Origin: Bog-756 sp963727075
Lineage (GTDB): Bacteria > Actinomycetota > Acidimicrobiia > Acidimicrobiales > RAAP-2
NCBI GenBank assembly: GCA_963727075.1
Contig: CAVSET010000003.1
Coordinates: 1 to 64,000 of the forward strand
Reading direction: 5' to 3'
DNA length: 64,000 nucleotides
Shown here: positions 35,831 to 45,614 of the stretch, one piece after another
Position numbering within the stretch: position 1 is the stretch's first letter
Layout of the letters: the number at the start of each line of letters is the position of its first letter
Program-made: the position numbers and the translations under genes
The notes under the pieces: model-generated
The model's input: only the letters and a program-made list of their open reading frames with translations
What the model was told of the DNA's origin: nothing
The model's database searches: none

Positions 35831-37444
35831 ATGTCCTCCCCTTCCCCCGCCCGTCACGTCGGGCCCCCAACGAAGGCGCCGACGGCAGGGCGGAGGATCG
35901 CCGTCCTGGCGACCGCCGTGGTCTGCACCCTGGGCGCGATCGGGCTCGCCGGCGCGCTGGGCGGTTCGGCTCCGGCCGGGGCCGCGCCCCGGTCCGCCCA
36001 GTTGTCCGCCTACTGGCTGGTGGCCTCGGACGGCGGCATCTTCTCCTTCGGTGGCGCGCCGTTCTACGGCTCGACGGGCAACATCGCCCTCAACCGGCCC
36101 ATCGTCGGCATGGCCCCCACCCCGAGCGGCGCCGGGTACTGGTTGGTGGCCTCGGACGGCGGGATCTTCACCTTCGGCAACGCCCCCTTCGACGGCTCGA
36201 CCGGCAACCTGCGGCTCAACCAGCCGGTGGTCGGCATGGCCGCCGCCCCCAACGGCGCCGGGTACTGGTTGGCCGCCTCGGACGGCGGCATCTTCACCTT
36301 CGGCAACGTGGGCTTCCACGGCTCCATGGGTGGGACACGCCTCAACCAGCCGGTGGTCGGCATGGCCTCGACCCCCGACGGCGGGGGCTACTGGCTGGTG
36401 GCGGCGGACGGGGGGATCTTCTCCTTCGGCGACGCCCCGTTCTACGGCTCGACCGGGGGCATCCACCTCAACAAGCCCATCGTCGGGATGACCCCCACGA
36501 CGACCGGGCACGGCTACTGGTTCACCGCCTCGGACGGCGGGGTGTTCAGCTTCGGCGACGCCCAGTTCCACGGCTCGCTCGGCAACGTGCCCTCCCAGCG
36601 GCCGGTGGTGGCCATGGCGACGACCGCCGACGGCGGGGGCTACTGGTTCACCAACAACAACGGGCTGGTCTCGGCCTTCGGGGACGCCACCTACTGGGGA
36701 TCGGCGCCCCAGGTGCTCAACCGGCCGGTGGTGGGCATGGCCCAGGTCGACGCCAACGGCAATTTCACCGGCTCGTCATTCCCCTCAGGCTCGGTCGGCT
36801 ACGACATCTCCAACTTCCAGTGCGGCGGCTTTCCCCCGTCGCCCCACACCATCGGGGTGGTCGAGGTGGTGGGCTCCTCCAAGGGCGGGACCAACCCCTG
36901 CTTGGGTCGCGAGGCGGCCTGGGCCGGTGGGGGCCTCAACCTCTATGCGTTCCTCACCTTCGGGCTGGACGGGAGCAGCGGCGACCAGGCCTGCGCCACC
37001 TTGGAGTCGCCCCCGGCCTGCAACTACGGGTTCAACACCGCCGTCGACGCCTTCCAGAAGGCGGCGGCTGCCGGCGCCAATCCCGCCGTAGGCTGGTGGC
37101 TCGACGTGGAGTCCGACCCGTCGTGGAGCGGAGATGTGGCCGCCAACGCCTCGCTGGTGCAGGGGGCCATCGACGGGCTGCACTTCGTCGGGCTCAACAG
37201 CGTGGGCATCTACGCCAGCCCGGGAACCTGGAACGGCATCGTCGGGGGCTACGCACCACCGGTGCCCTACTGGGCCGCCTCGTGGCAGCACGACCCGGCC
37301 GATACCTGTGCCAACGTCCGGGCGCTGTTCCCCGGAGCCCAGCTGCCGACCGGCCCGGTCCAGCTGGTCCAGTACAGCTCGCCCTCGTTCCCGCTCGCCC
37401 TCGGCGGCATGGACACGTCCTTCGACAACGACTACGCCTGCTGA
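35831..37444 (+). CDS. Secreted protein with six GYW repeats and a DUF1906/GH25-like C-terminal domain
   Basis: A 537-residue secreted protein. The signal peptide covers about residues 1-52 (basic region, then AVLATAVVCTLGAIGLAGAL and an Ala-rich cleavage zone). Residues 61-310 are six repeats of 42 residues, each with GYWLVASDGGIFSFG, then APFYGSTG and LNRPVVGM; they look like beta-propeller or beta-solenoid blades. Residues 324-537 form a domain with YDISNFQC, a WWLDVE motif with two acidic residues, IYASPGTWN, PYWAASW and a final DNDYAC. This pattern resembles the GH25/DUF1906 glycoside-hydrolase-like barrel, suggesting cell wall binding or lysis. Cys pairs suggest disulfides. GGAG lies about 12 bases before ATG 35831. 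The 3' end overlaps the convergent phosphatase gene by 13 bases. Confidence 0.85.
   Translation: MSSPSPARHVGPPTKAPTAGRRIAVLATAVVCTLGAIGLAGALGGSAPAGAAPRSAQLSAYWLVASDGGIFSFGGAPFYGSTGNIALNRPIVGMAPTPSGAGYWLVASDGGIFTFGNAPFDGSTGNLRLNQPVVGMAAAPNGAGYWLAASDGGIFTFGNVGFHGSMGGTRLNQPVVGMASTPDGGGYWLVAADGGIFSFGDAPFYGSTGGIHLNKPIVGMTPTTTGHGYWFTASDGGVFSFGDAQFHGSLGNVPSQRPVVAMATTADGGGYWFTNNNGLVSAFGDATYWGSAPQVLNRPVVGMAQVDANGNFTGSSFPSGSVGYDISNFQCGGFPPSPHTIGVVEVVGSSKGGTNPCLGREAAWAGGGLNLYAFLTFGLDGSSGDQACATLESPPACNYGFNTAVDAFQKAAAAGANPAVGWWLDVESDPSWSGDVAANASLVQGAIDGLHFVGLNSVGIYASPGTWNGIVGGYAPPVPYWAASWQHDPADTCANVRALFPGAQLPTGPVQLVQYSSPSFPLALGGMDTSFDNDYAC
36011..36766 (+). repeat. Six in-frame 126-bp coding repeats
   Basis: The conserved TACTGG codons (Tyr-Trp) recur at 36011, 36137, 36263, 36389, 36515 and 36641, an exact 126-bp period. 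The last unit is the most diverged (FTNNNGL for LVASDGG). The units encode the 42-residue GYW repeats of the secreted protein. Confidence 0.95.
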
Positions 37445-38256
37445 GCCGGGGCGGCCGGCCGGGCCGACTCGGTCACCACGGCGTGGGCGGCGTCGTTGTA
37501 GCCGAGCAGGTGCCAGCGGCCGTTCAGGACCTCCCACCCGGTCATCGAGGCGTGCCGGGTCCGCAGCTGGAGCCGGGCCCCGGCCCGCCCTCCGGCCACC
37601 GGCACCTTGGCCAGCAATGACGCCTCGATGACCCCGGCGTGGCAGGCCACCACCACCAGCTGGCCGGGGTGGCGGGCCACCAGCCGGTCGAGGGAGTCGG
37701 CCACCCGGTGGACGAACCCGGTCCAGCTCTCCCCGCCGGGGGCGATGGGCTGGTCGGGCTCCTCGTCCCAGTCGACGGCGCCGAAACGCTGGCTGAACTC
37801 GATCCAGCTCAACCCGTCGGCCTCCCCGGGATGGAGCTCGCAGAGCCCGCACTCGGTGACCAGGGGGGGAGGCGGCCCGAGCCGCCCGGCCCCGTCTTCG
37901 GGGCCGAGGGCCGGTGCCAGCAGCTCGGCCGTCTCGATCGCCCGGGGCAGCACGCTGGCGTAGAGGGCACCGGCCCCGGCCAGCTCCCGGCGGGCCAGCA
38001 GCCGGTCGCGCAGGGCCTCCACCTGGCGCCGCCCGAGATCGGTCAGACCCTGGCACCCGACCGGGCCGCCGCACACCCCCGAGACGTTGCAGACCGCCTC
38101 GCCGTGGCGGATGAGGACGAGCCGGGTGGCGGACGGGGCGGGCGGCGGCACCGTGCGCACGCCGGCCGGCACCGTGGACCTCCCCGCCCCGGCCCGGTTC
38201 CCCGCCTCGGGGCCGGCCCCGGCCCCGGCCAAGCCGTCGAAGCCGGTGGCGGTCAC
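37432..38256 (-). CDS. Histidine phosphatase family protein (phosphoglycerate mutase-like)
   Basis: A phosphatase or mutase of the RHG branch. The catalytic motif LVLIRHGEAV places His at about residue 51 from GTG 38256. Conserved Arg and Glu lie in PRAIETAELL and GLCELHPGEADGLS, and the second His in VVVACHAGVIEASLL. A Gly/Ala-rich leader of about 40 residues precedes the domain. The start GTG overlaps the VWA stop (GTGA), so it belongs to the moxR-VWA operon. Its 3' end overlaps the convergent secreted repeat gene by 13 bases. Substrate unknown. Confidence 0.88.
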   Translation of the reverse strand: MTATGFDGLAGAGAGPEAGNRAGAGRSTVPAGVRTVPPPAPSATRLVLIRHGEAVCNVSGVCGGPVGCQGLTDLGRRQVEALRDRLLARRELAGAGALYASVLPRAIETAELLAPALGPEDGAGRLGPPPPLVTECGLCELHPGEADGLSWIEFSQRFGAVDWDEEPDQPIAPGGESWTGFVHRVADSLDRLVARHPGQLVVVACHAGVIEASLLAKVPVAGGRAGARLQLRTRHASMTGWEVLNGRWHLLGYNDAAHAVVTESARPAAPAQQA

Positions 38257-39739
38257 GCCAGCCCCCCGACGAACTGCTCGAGCTGGCGGAGGGTGCGGCA
38301 CTCGACCACGTCGTCACAGTGGGTGGCGTACTCGCCGACGATGGAGTCGCCCGAGTTCCAATAGGCGCGGGGTTCGGGGTTGAGCCAGTACACGTGACGG
38401 GCCCGGGCCTGGAGGTCCTTGACCACCCAGGCCTGGGAGGCGTGGTAGTTGTTGCGGGCGTCGCCGAGGAGCAGCACGCTCGTCCGCGGCGTGATCTCCT
38501 CCCCCCACCGCTCCCAGAACACGGTGAGCGCATGGCCGTAGTCGGAGTGGCCGTCCACCCAGATCACGTCGGCCTCGGTGTTGATGCGGTGCACCGCTTC
38601 GGCCGGGTCCTCGGCCCCGTCGAAGAACCGGCTCACCTCGTCGATCCCGTCGATGAACACGAAGCTGCGGACCTTGGAGAATTGCGAGCTGATGGCGTGC
38701 ACCAGGTGGAGGGTGAACCGGGCGAACGAGGCCACCGACCCGGAGATGTCGGCGATGACCACGATCTCGGGCTTGGACGGCCGCGGGTAGCGGAACCGGG
38801 GCTCGAGCGGCACTCCGCCGGTGGACAACGAGTGCCGCACGGTGGAGCGGAAGTCGAGCGGTCCCTTGCGCCCGTGGCGGCGCTTGCGGGCCAGGCGCAC
38901 GGCCAGCTTGCGGGAGAGGGGCTGGAGCGACTTGCGCAGGGCGACCAGCTCCTCGCGGGTGGCGTGCATCACGTCGATGTCCTCGGGCAGCGGCTTGCGG
39001 AGCGACTTGGCCAGCGCCTCGCTCCCCCGGTCCGCCACCAGCCGGCGGCGGATCTCGTTCTCGATCTCCTTGCGGAGCTGATCGATGCGCGACTGGTACT
39101 CGTCACGGAGCAGCCGCTCCTCCAGGGCGGTGAGCGTGGCCGGGGCGCCCCGCCACCAGCCCCGTCGTCACCGAGCATCGAGGTGCTGGAACGGGCCTCG
39201 TCGAGCAGCCGGTCGAGCACGCCCTCGAGGTCGAGGTTGCGGAGGGTCCGGTAGAGGTAGTAGGTGCCGCCGACCGGCCGTCCCGCCTCCATCCCGGCGT
39301 AGCGGGTCACCGCCTGGCGGGCCACCGCCGCCACCAGGGCGCTGTTGGCCCCGAGCAGGGCCTTGTAGAGCAGGTCGGCGAGCTCTTCGGGGGTCATCCC
39401 GTCGTGGCCGCCGCCTCCGGTGCCTCGCCCCTGGCCGCGCCGGTCACCCTCGCCGGCCGGGCCACCGGGCTCGGTCGGGGACGCTTGGTCGGCGTCGGGC
39501 TCGTCCTCGATGCGGTACTCGGGGCCGCGCAGCGAGAAGTAGATCTCGAAGGCCGTCTCGTAGGCGCGCCAGTGTGACGACGTCTTGACCAGGCTGGCCC
39601 CGAGGGCGTACTTCATCGCCTCGCGGTCCTCCATGGGGATGTGGCGGAGCACCTCGGCCGCATCGAGGTGCTCGGTGAGCGACACCGGTATGCCGGCCGC
39701 CCGCAGCTCGGCCACGAAGCCAGTGAGCAGGTCGAGCAT
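38253..39739 (-). CDS. VWA-domain protein (CoxE-like), apparent frameshift
   Basis: A von Willebrand factor A protein that usually partners a MoxR AAA+ ATPase. The N-terminal half starts LLTGFVAELRAAGIPVSLTEHLDAAEVL, as in CoxE-type proteins, with an acidic, Gly-rich middle. The C-terminal half holds the VWA fold with the metal site DISGS, the conserved GHSDYGHAL, and LLLGDARNNY. The two frames meet between about 39135 and 39155; one missing base joins them into about 495 residues, the usual size. ATG 39739 is preceded by moxR ending 15 bases upstream. No CO dehydrogenase or other known client gene is adjacent. Confidence 0.86.
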
Positions 39740-39754
39740 GGGCGGGCCCGGACC

Positions 39755-40688
39755 TCAGTCGGGCGACTGCACCCCGGCCAGCTCCTTCGCTGCCCGGTCG
39801 ATGTCCGTCTGGTACTTCAACAGGATGTGGAGGGTGTCCCGGGCCTGGTCGACATCGATCGATTCCACCCCGAGGACCACCAGGGTGCGGGCCCAGTCGA
39901 GCGTCTCCGGACACCGACGGGTCCTTCTTCAGGTCGAGGGTCCGGAGGGAGCGCACGATGCGGGCCACCTGGTCGGCCAGGGACTGGCTGATGCCCGGTA
40001 CCCGGGTCTCGATGATGGCCCGCTCGCGGTCGAGCTGCGGGTAGTCGATGTGCAGGTACAGGCAGCGGCGCTTCAACGCCTCGGACAGCTCGCGGGTGTT
40101 GTTGGAGGTGAGGAAGACGAGGGGGATGCGGGTGGCCCGCACCGTGCCGAGCTCGGGGATGGACACCTGGTACTCCGAGAGGATCTCGAGCAGGAGCGCC
40201 TCGGTCTCGAGCTCCACCCGGTCGACCTCGTCGACCAGGAGAACCACCGGCTCCGGCGACCGGATGGCCTCGAGCAGCGGGCGGGTGAGGAGGAACTCCT
40301 CGGAGAAGATGTCCTCCTCCAGCTGTTGCCAGGTCTGGTCGGCATCGGCCTGGATCCGCAGGAGCTGCTTCTTGTAGTTCCACTCGTAGAGGGCCTTCGA
40401 CTCGTCGAGGCCCTCGTAGCACTGCAGCCGGATGAGGCGGCTCCCGGTGAGTCGGGCCACCGACTTGGCCAGCTCGGTCTTGCCTGTGCCGGCCGGTCCC
40501 TCGACCAGCACCGGCTTGGCCAGGCGGTCGGCCAGGAAGACCACCCCGGCGATGCCGTCGTCGGCCAGGTAGTCCACGCCGGCCAGCCCGTCGCGCACCG
40601 CGTCGATGGACGCGAAGCGGGGGGCGTCGGGCACCGGGAAGCCGGTGGCGATCGGGCGGGTCGCGGCCGGGTCGACCACCTCGGTCAT
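39755..40688 (-). CDS. MoxR-family AAA+ ATPase, apparent frameshift
   Basis: A chaperone-like ATPase acting with the VWA protein, like CoxD in CO dehydrogenase maturation. Walker A is GPAGTGKT (residues 64-71), Walker B VVLLVDEVDR, sensor 1 FLTSNNT and the arginine finger region ALKRRCLYLHIDYP. After LDLKKDPSVS one surplus base near 39910 shifts the frame. Correcting it gives SETLDWARTLVVLGVE, the family C-terminal lid, ending at a TGA at 39755-39757 (about 310 residues). ATG 40688 overlaps the proA stop by four bases. Confidence 0.88.
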
Positions 40689-41941
40689 GCCCGCACCTGC
40701 CCGTCGCCCATGATCACGTACTTGAGACAGGTCAGCTCCCGGAGACCCATCGGACCGCGGGCGTGGAGCTTCTGGGTGGAGATGCCGATCTCCGCCCCGA
40801 GGCCGAGCTCCTCACCGTCGACCAGCCGGGTGGAGGCGTTGACCACGACCGCGGCCGCGTCCACCTCCCGGGTGAATCGCTGGGCGGCGGCCAGGTCGGC
40901 GGTCACGATGGCCTCCGAGTGGCCCGAGCCGAACCGGGTGATGTGGTCGATGGCGGCGTCGAGGTCGGCCACCACCGCTACCGACAGGGTGAGGTCGAGG
41001 AATTCGGTGGCGAAGTCCTCCTCGGTGGCCTCGGCCGCCCCGGGGACCAGGGCCCGGGTCGGGCCGTCCCCGAGGAGCGTCACGCCGGGCATGGCCGCGG
41101 CCACCCGGGGCAGGAAGGTGTCGGCCACCGCCGAGTCGACCAGCAGCGTCTCCGCGCTGTTGCAGACCCCGGGCCGCTGGGTCTTGGCGTTGACCACGAT
41201 GGACTCGGCCAGGGCCAGATCGGCGGCGGCGTGCACGTAGACGTGGCAGTTGCCCGCCCCGTCGAGGACATAGGGCACGGTGGCGTGTTCGAGCACGGAG
41301 GCGACGAGCGAGGGGCCACCCGCGGGGATGAGGCAGTCGATCAGCCCCTCGAGCTGCATGAAGGCGATCGCCGAGGCCCGGGCGGTGTCCTCCACCAGCC
41401 CCACGGCGTCGACCGGCAGGCCGGCCTTGTCCAGCCCGTCCCGGATGGCCGCGGCCACGACCGTGTTCGAGCCGATCGCCGACGACGAGCCGCGGAGCAG
41501 GACGGCGTTGCCCGATTTGAGGCACAGACCGGCGGCGTCGCTGGTCACGTTGGGCCGGTTCTCGTAGATGATCCCGACCACCCCGAGGGGGACGCGGACC
41601 CGCTCGACCCGCAGCCCGTTGGGGCGGACCCAGCCGTCGACCACCTCGCCGACCGGGTCGGTCAGGCCCGCCACCTTGCGCAGGGCGCCGGCCATGGCCG
41701 CCACCCGGCGGTGGTCGAGCCGCAGCCGGTCGAGGGAGGTGGCATCGGCCCCGGTACGCTCGGCCTGCTCCACGTCGGCGGCGTTGGCCTCGAGCACCCG
41801 GTCGGTGCGCTCCTCCAACAGGTCGGCCCCCCGGTACAGGGCCTCGTCCCGGGCCGCCGGGGAGGCCCGGGCCACGATCCGCCCGGCGGCGCGGGCCCGC
41901 CGGGCGAGCTCGGTCAGCGATGACGATGGGCGGGGTGGCAC
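40685..41941 (-). CDS. proA: Gamma-glutamyl phosphate reductase
   Basis: Reduces glutamyl-5-phosphate to the semialdehyde in proline synthesis. It is an aldehyde-dehydrogenase-like enzyme with the catalytic Cys in QRPGVCNSAETLL, the cofactor region GVVGIIYENRPNVTSDAAGLCLKSGNA and the end ALTCLKYV-like segment ELTCLKYVIMGDG. The product is 418 residues. It lies 52 bp after proB. Its last codons overlap moxR. Confidence 0.96.
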   Translation of the reverse strand: MPPRPSSSLTELARRARAAGRIVARASPAARDEALYRGADLLEERTDRVLEANAADVEQAERTGADATSLDRLRLDHRRVAAMAGALRKVAGLTDPVGEVVDGWVRPNGLRVERVRVPLGVVGIIYENRPNVTSDAAGLCLKSGNAVLLRGSSSAIGSNTVVAAAIRDGLDKAGLPVDAVGLVEDTARASAIAFMQLEGLIDCLIPAGGPSLVASVLEHATVPYVLDGAGNCHVYVHAAADLALAESIVVNAKTQRPGVCNSAETLLVDSAVADTFLPRVAAAMPGVTLLGDGPTRALVPGAAEATEEDFATEFLDLTLSVAVVADLDAAIDHITRFGSGHSEAIVTADLAAAQRFTREVDAAAVVVNASTRLVDGEELGLGAEIGISTQKLHARGPMGLRELTCLKYVIMGDGQVRA

Positions 41942-41992
41942 CGTGTCAGCGTACTGCCCCGCGGCGGGCGGCCCGGTGGGCCGGGACCCTTC

Positions 41993-43121
41993 TCAGGCCA
42001 GCACCACCAGGTCATCGCGGTGGACCACCTCGGGGGAGACCTCGTCGGGCAGCTCGTCCGACCGGCGCCCGGCCCAGGCCGACACCACGGCCGACGGCTG
42101 GCGGACCAGGCCCTTGGCGAACACCAGGCCGTCGGGCCCCACGATCTCGACGGCGTCGTCGGCGCCGAACGAGCCCGCGCACGGCCAGCACCCCGGGCGA
42201 CAGCAGCGACCGGCCGCCCTCGACCAGCGCCTGTCGGGCCCCGCCGTCCACCTCGATGGTCCCCGAGGCGCCGACGGCGAAGGCGATCCACAGCTTGCGG
42301 GCCGGGAGGCGGCGCTCGCGGGGCCGGAAGCGGGTGCCCACCCCCGGGCTGGACCCGATGACGGCGGCGAGGATCCCGGGCCGGGCGGCGTCGGCGATGA
42401 CCGCCTCCACCCCCGACCACACCGCGATCTTGGCCGCCGCCAGCTTGGATCCCATGCCGCCGCTGCCGGCGACGGTGCCCGGCCCCCCGGCGATGCGCTC
42501 GAGCTCGTGGTCGATCTCCACGACCTCCTCGATGAGCGAGCCTCCGCTCCGCCGGCGCGGGTCCTCGGTCAACAGCCCGGCCGTGTCGGTGAGGAGGACG
42601 AGCAGCCGGGCCCCGACCAGGTGGGCCACCAGGGCGGCCAGCCGGTCGTTGTCCCCGAACCGGATCTCCTCGTCGGCCACGGCGTCGTTCTCGTTGACCA
42701 CCGGGACCACCCCGAGGTCGAGCAGCCGGCCCAGGGTCTGGCGGGCATGGAGGTACTGGCTGCGGTGCACGAAGTCGAGGGGGGCGAGCAGCACCTGGCC
42801 GGCCACCAGCCCGCGGCGCTCGAGGGCGTCGCTCCACACCTTCATCAACCGGTGCTGGCCCACCGCCGCCACCGCCTGCAGGGTGGCCAGATCGGCCGGG
42901 CGCGGCTGGTCGGGGGCGAGGCTCGGCCAGCCGGCGGCGATGGCCCCCGAGGAGACCACCACGACCCGGTCCCCGGCGGCCCGGGCCGTCGCCACCTCGC
43001 CGGCCACCTTGTCGATGGCCGCCTCGTCCACCTGGCCGCCGGCCGTGGTCACCGACGACGATCCGAGCTTGACCACCACGGTGCGCATCTCGGCCGGGGC
43101 CGACCGGGCGGCGTCCTCCAT
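41993..43121 (-). CDS. proB: Glutamate 5-kinase, apparent frameshift before the PUA domain
   Basis: Phosphorylates glutamate in the first step of proline synthesis. The amino-acid-kinase domain shows VVVKLGSSSVTT, VVVVSSGAIAAG, PVVNENDAVADEEIRFGDND and GTGGMGSKLAAA-type GSGGMGSKLAAAK. After SLLSPGVLAV the frame shifts by one surplus base in a G3 run near 42178. The corrected continuation RGSFGADDAVEIVGPDG and a PUA-type C-terminus run to a TGA at 41993-41995. The start is unclear: ATG 43121 forms a TGATG overlap with a would-be obgE stop in another frame, and ATG 43088 gives the canonical MRTVVVKLG. As written, the frame is continuous with obgE. Confidence 0.92.
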
Positions 43122-44417
43122 CACGAGCGCCGCGACCGGCCGGGCTCGGCCGGTGAACTCGGGCTGGTCGCGGTACCAGACGAAGGACAGCCCGCCGATG
43201 TGGACGAGGTCGCCGTCGCGGGCCCCGGCCCGGGCCAGGGCCCGGTCCACGCCGAGCCGGCGCAGCCGGTCCTGGACGAAGGCGGCGGCCTCGTCGGTCG
43301 TCAGGTCGTTGAGGGCGACCGCCCGCTCGGCCACCCGGCCGGCCACCCGGTAGACGCCCGGCTCCACCCGCTCGACGGCAAATCCCTCGGGGAGCGGGCG
43401 ATGGACGACGACCTCGTGGGCCTGGTCCGGCTCGAGGCTCCGCTGCTCGTCGACCATGGTGGCCAGCCTCCCGACCAGCTCACCGAGGCCGGTGCCGGTC
43501 ACCGCCGACACCACCAGGTCGGGCTGGAAGGCCCCGTCCGGGCCGGTCGGTGCGGCCATGTCGGCCTTCGACCCGACCACCAGACGGGGCCGGTCCAGCA
43601 GCTCGGGGCGGTACCGCTCGAGCTCGCCCAGCAGGACCCGGTGCTGGTCGGCCGGTGACACCCCGGTGAGCGGGTCGAGCTCGACCACCAGGACGAGCAC
43701 CCGGGCCCGGGTGATGTGGCGGAGGAACCGGTGGCCGAGGCCCCGACCGTCGGCCGCCCCCTCGACCAGCCCGGGGACGTCCGCCATGGTGAAATCGACT
43801 TCGCCGCCCACCCGCACCACGCCGAGGTGGGGCTCGAGGGTGGTGAAGGGGTAGTCGGCGATCTTGGGCCGGGCCGCCGACAGGCGCGAGATCAGGGTGC
43901 TCTTGCCCACGTTGGGGAACCCGACCAGGGCCACGTCGGCCACCAGGGCCAGCTCGAGCTGGTACCACTCCTCGTGGCCCTTCTCGCCCTGCTCGGCGAA
44001 GGCCGGGGCCCGCCGGCGGTTGCTCAGGAAGGCGGCGTTGCCCTTCCCGCCCCGCCCGCCGGCGCCGGCCAGCCACCGGTCGCCCGAGCGGGCCAGGTCG
44101 ACCAGGGGCGTCCCGTCGGACCGCTTGGCCCTGGTGCCCACCGGTACCGGCACCTCGAGGTCGGGGCCGCGGGCCCCGCGCTTCTTCTTGCCTCCGCCGT
44201 GCCCCCCGTCCCCACCGCGGCGGTGGGGGTGGTCGCGGAAGGCGAGGAGCGACGACTGGTTGGTCGTGGCCACCAGCCACACGTCGCCGCCGCGGCCGCC
44301 GTCGCCCCCGTCGGGCCCGCCCCGGTCCACGTGGGCCTCGCGCCGGAAGGACACGGCCCCGGCTCCGCCGTCACCTGCTTTGACGTGGAGCTGTGCCTCG
44401 TCGACGAAGCCGGACAT
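43122..44417 (-). CDS. obgE: GTPase Obg/CgtA, reading frame open into proB
   Basis: An essential ribosome-associated GTPase. The Obg fold (VDEAQLHVKAGDGGAGAVSF, Gly-rich helices) is followed by the G domain with GFPNVGKSTLI, DVPGLVEGA and the C-terminal OCT domain ending LVHIGGLSFVWYRD. After this there is no stop: the frame runs about 30 residues further and straight into proB. The right boundary given here is the point where a TGA occurs in the adjacent frame, just overlapping proB ATG 43121. Either a base error hides the stop or the two are fused. rplU-rpmA-obgE order is standard, with a phosphatase gene between rpmA and obgE here. Confidence 0.93.
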
Positions 44418-44426
44418 GGATGGATC

Positions 44427-45263
44427 CTACTGACCGGCCATCCCGGCCCCCGGACCGGGCCGAGCGCTCAGGTCTCCTCGAGCACCGGACTCCCGTAGCC
44501 GGTCCATGGCCTCCCCGACCCCGAGCGATCGCTCGAGGGCGGCATAGCCGCCGAATTCGGACCGCACCGTGGTGAGGAACTCCTCCATGGTCTCGGGCAT
44601 CACGTGGAGGATGGAGGGGGCGAACCGGACCACCTCCTCCACCGAGTCCGGGTACTCGGCCTTCAGCCGCTCGAGCAGGCGTTCCATGGCCGCCGCGCTC
44701 AGCACGTAGTCCTCCACGATGGTCTCGTCGGGCACCCCGAGGAAGGCCAGGACCAGGGCGGCCAGCACGCCGGTGCGGTCCTTGCCGGCGCTGCAGTGGA
44801 AGACGGCGGGCAGCGAGCCCTCGGTGCCCAGGGCGTCGAGGGCCCGGCTGAGGGCCGGACCGCCGGCGGTGACCATCTGCACGTAGCGCGACGACACGAA
44901 GGAGGCCTCGCGCCAGGACGGAAGCTCCTCGGCCGACGGCAGCACGTCGGTGAGGGGCAGGTCGAGGTAGCGGACGGGGACGAGTTCGACCGGGAAGCGG
45001 CCGTGCTCGGTGGCCTCGAGCGCCGTGCGCAGGTCGATGACGGTGGTCACCCCCAGCTCGACGAGGGTCGCCCGGTCGGCCCCGCTCAGCCGGTTGAGGC
45101 CGTCGGCCCGGAACAGGTGGCGCCACCGGACCTGGCGCCCGTCACGGGTCCGATAGCCCCCGAGATCCCGGAAGTTGACACAGCCGTCGAGCGGCAGGGC
45201 CCGGCCGGGCCCCGCTCCTTCGGGTCGGCCCGGCGGCAAGGGGTCGACGTCAGGGACGGGCAT
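44427..45263 (-). CDS. Tyrosine-protein phosphatase, DSP/PtpB-like (Y_phosphatase3)
   Basis: The P-loop HCSAGKDRTG carries the catalytic Cys157 and Arg163 of the Cx5R phosphatases. The N-terminal NFRDLGGYRT and the LFRADGLNRLSGAD, TVIDLRTALEA segments match the actinobacterial Y_phosphatase3 family, which includes mycobacterial PtpB. Length 278 residues. No signal peptide, so a cytoplasmic protein unless secreted by another route. It lies between rpmA and obgE, an unusual place; the substrate is unknown and lipid or sugar phosphates are also possible. Confidence 0.88.
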   Translation of the reverse strand: MPVPDVDPLPPGRPEGAGPGRALPLDGCVNFRDLGGYRTRDGRQVRWRHLFRADGLNRLSGADRATLVELGVTTVIDLRTALEATEHGRFPVELVPVRYLDLPLTDVLPSAEELPSWREASFVSSRYVQMVTAGGPALSRALDALGTEGSLPAVFHCSAGKDRTGVLAALVLAFLGVPDETIVEDYVLSAAAMERLLERLKAEYPDSVEEVVRFAPSILHVMPETMEEFLTTVRSEFGGYAALERSLGVGEAMDRLRESGARGDLSARPGPGAGMAGQ

Positions 45264-45313
45264 GCCCGGGAAGCGTACCGCTCGCCGGCCCGGCCCCGAG
45301 TCGCCCCGGCCCG

Positions 45314-45565
45314 TCAGTCGGTGACGATGTCGACCAGCTTGCGACCCTTGCGGTGGGTGAACTGCACCGTCCCCGCCGCCAGGGCGAAGAGGGTGTCGTC
45401 GCCGCCCCGCCCCACGTTGTGGCCCGGGTGCACCTTGGTGCCCCGCTGGCGGACGATGATGGCGCCGGCGGGCACCATCGTGCCGCCGAAGGCCTTCACC
45501 CCCAGCCGCTGGGCGTTCGAATCGCGCCCGTTGCGGGTCGAGCCGCCACCTTTGGTCTTGGACAT
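45314..45565 (-). CDS. rpmA: 50S ribosomal protein L27
   Basis: Peptidyl-transferase-centre protein of 83 residues. The N-terminus MSKTKGGGSTRNGRDSN and the signature GGTMVPAGAIIVRQRGTKVHPG are diagnostic. ATG 45565 has an AGGAGC site; it begins SKTKGGGS rather than the usual AHKKG, a small variation. It follows rplU by about 50 bp. Confidence 0.97.
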   Translation of the reverse strand: MSKTKGGGSTRNGRDSNAQRLGVKAFGGTMVPAGAIIVRQRGTKVHPGHNVGRGGDDTLFALAAGTVQFTHRKGRKLVDIVTD

Positions 45566-45614
45566 CGCGGACTGCTCCTGTGGTCGTGTGGGTGTCGGGA
45601 CGCCGGCGGGCCGG

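Noticed and set aside
36011..36766. Possible CRISPR or satellite array because of regular repeats
   Set aside because: Units are 126 bp, in frame, without spacers, and encode a protein repeat.
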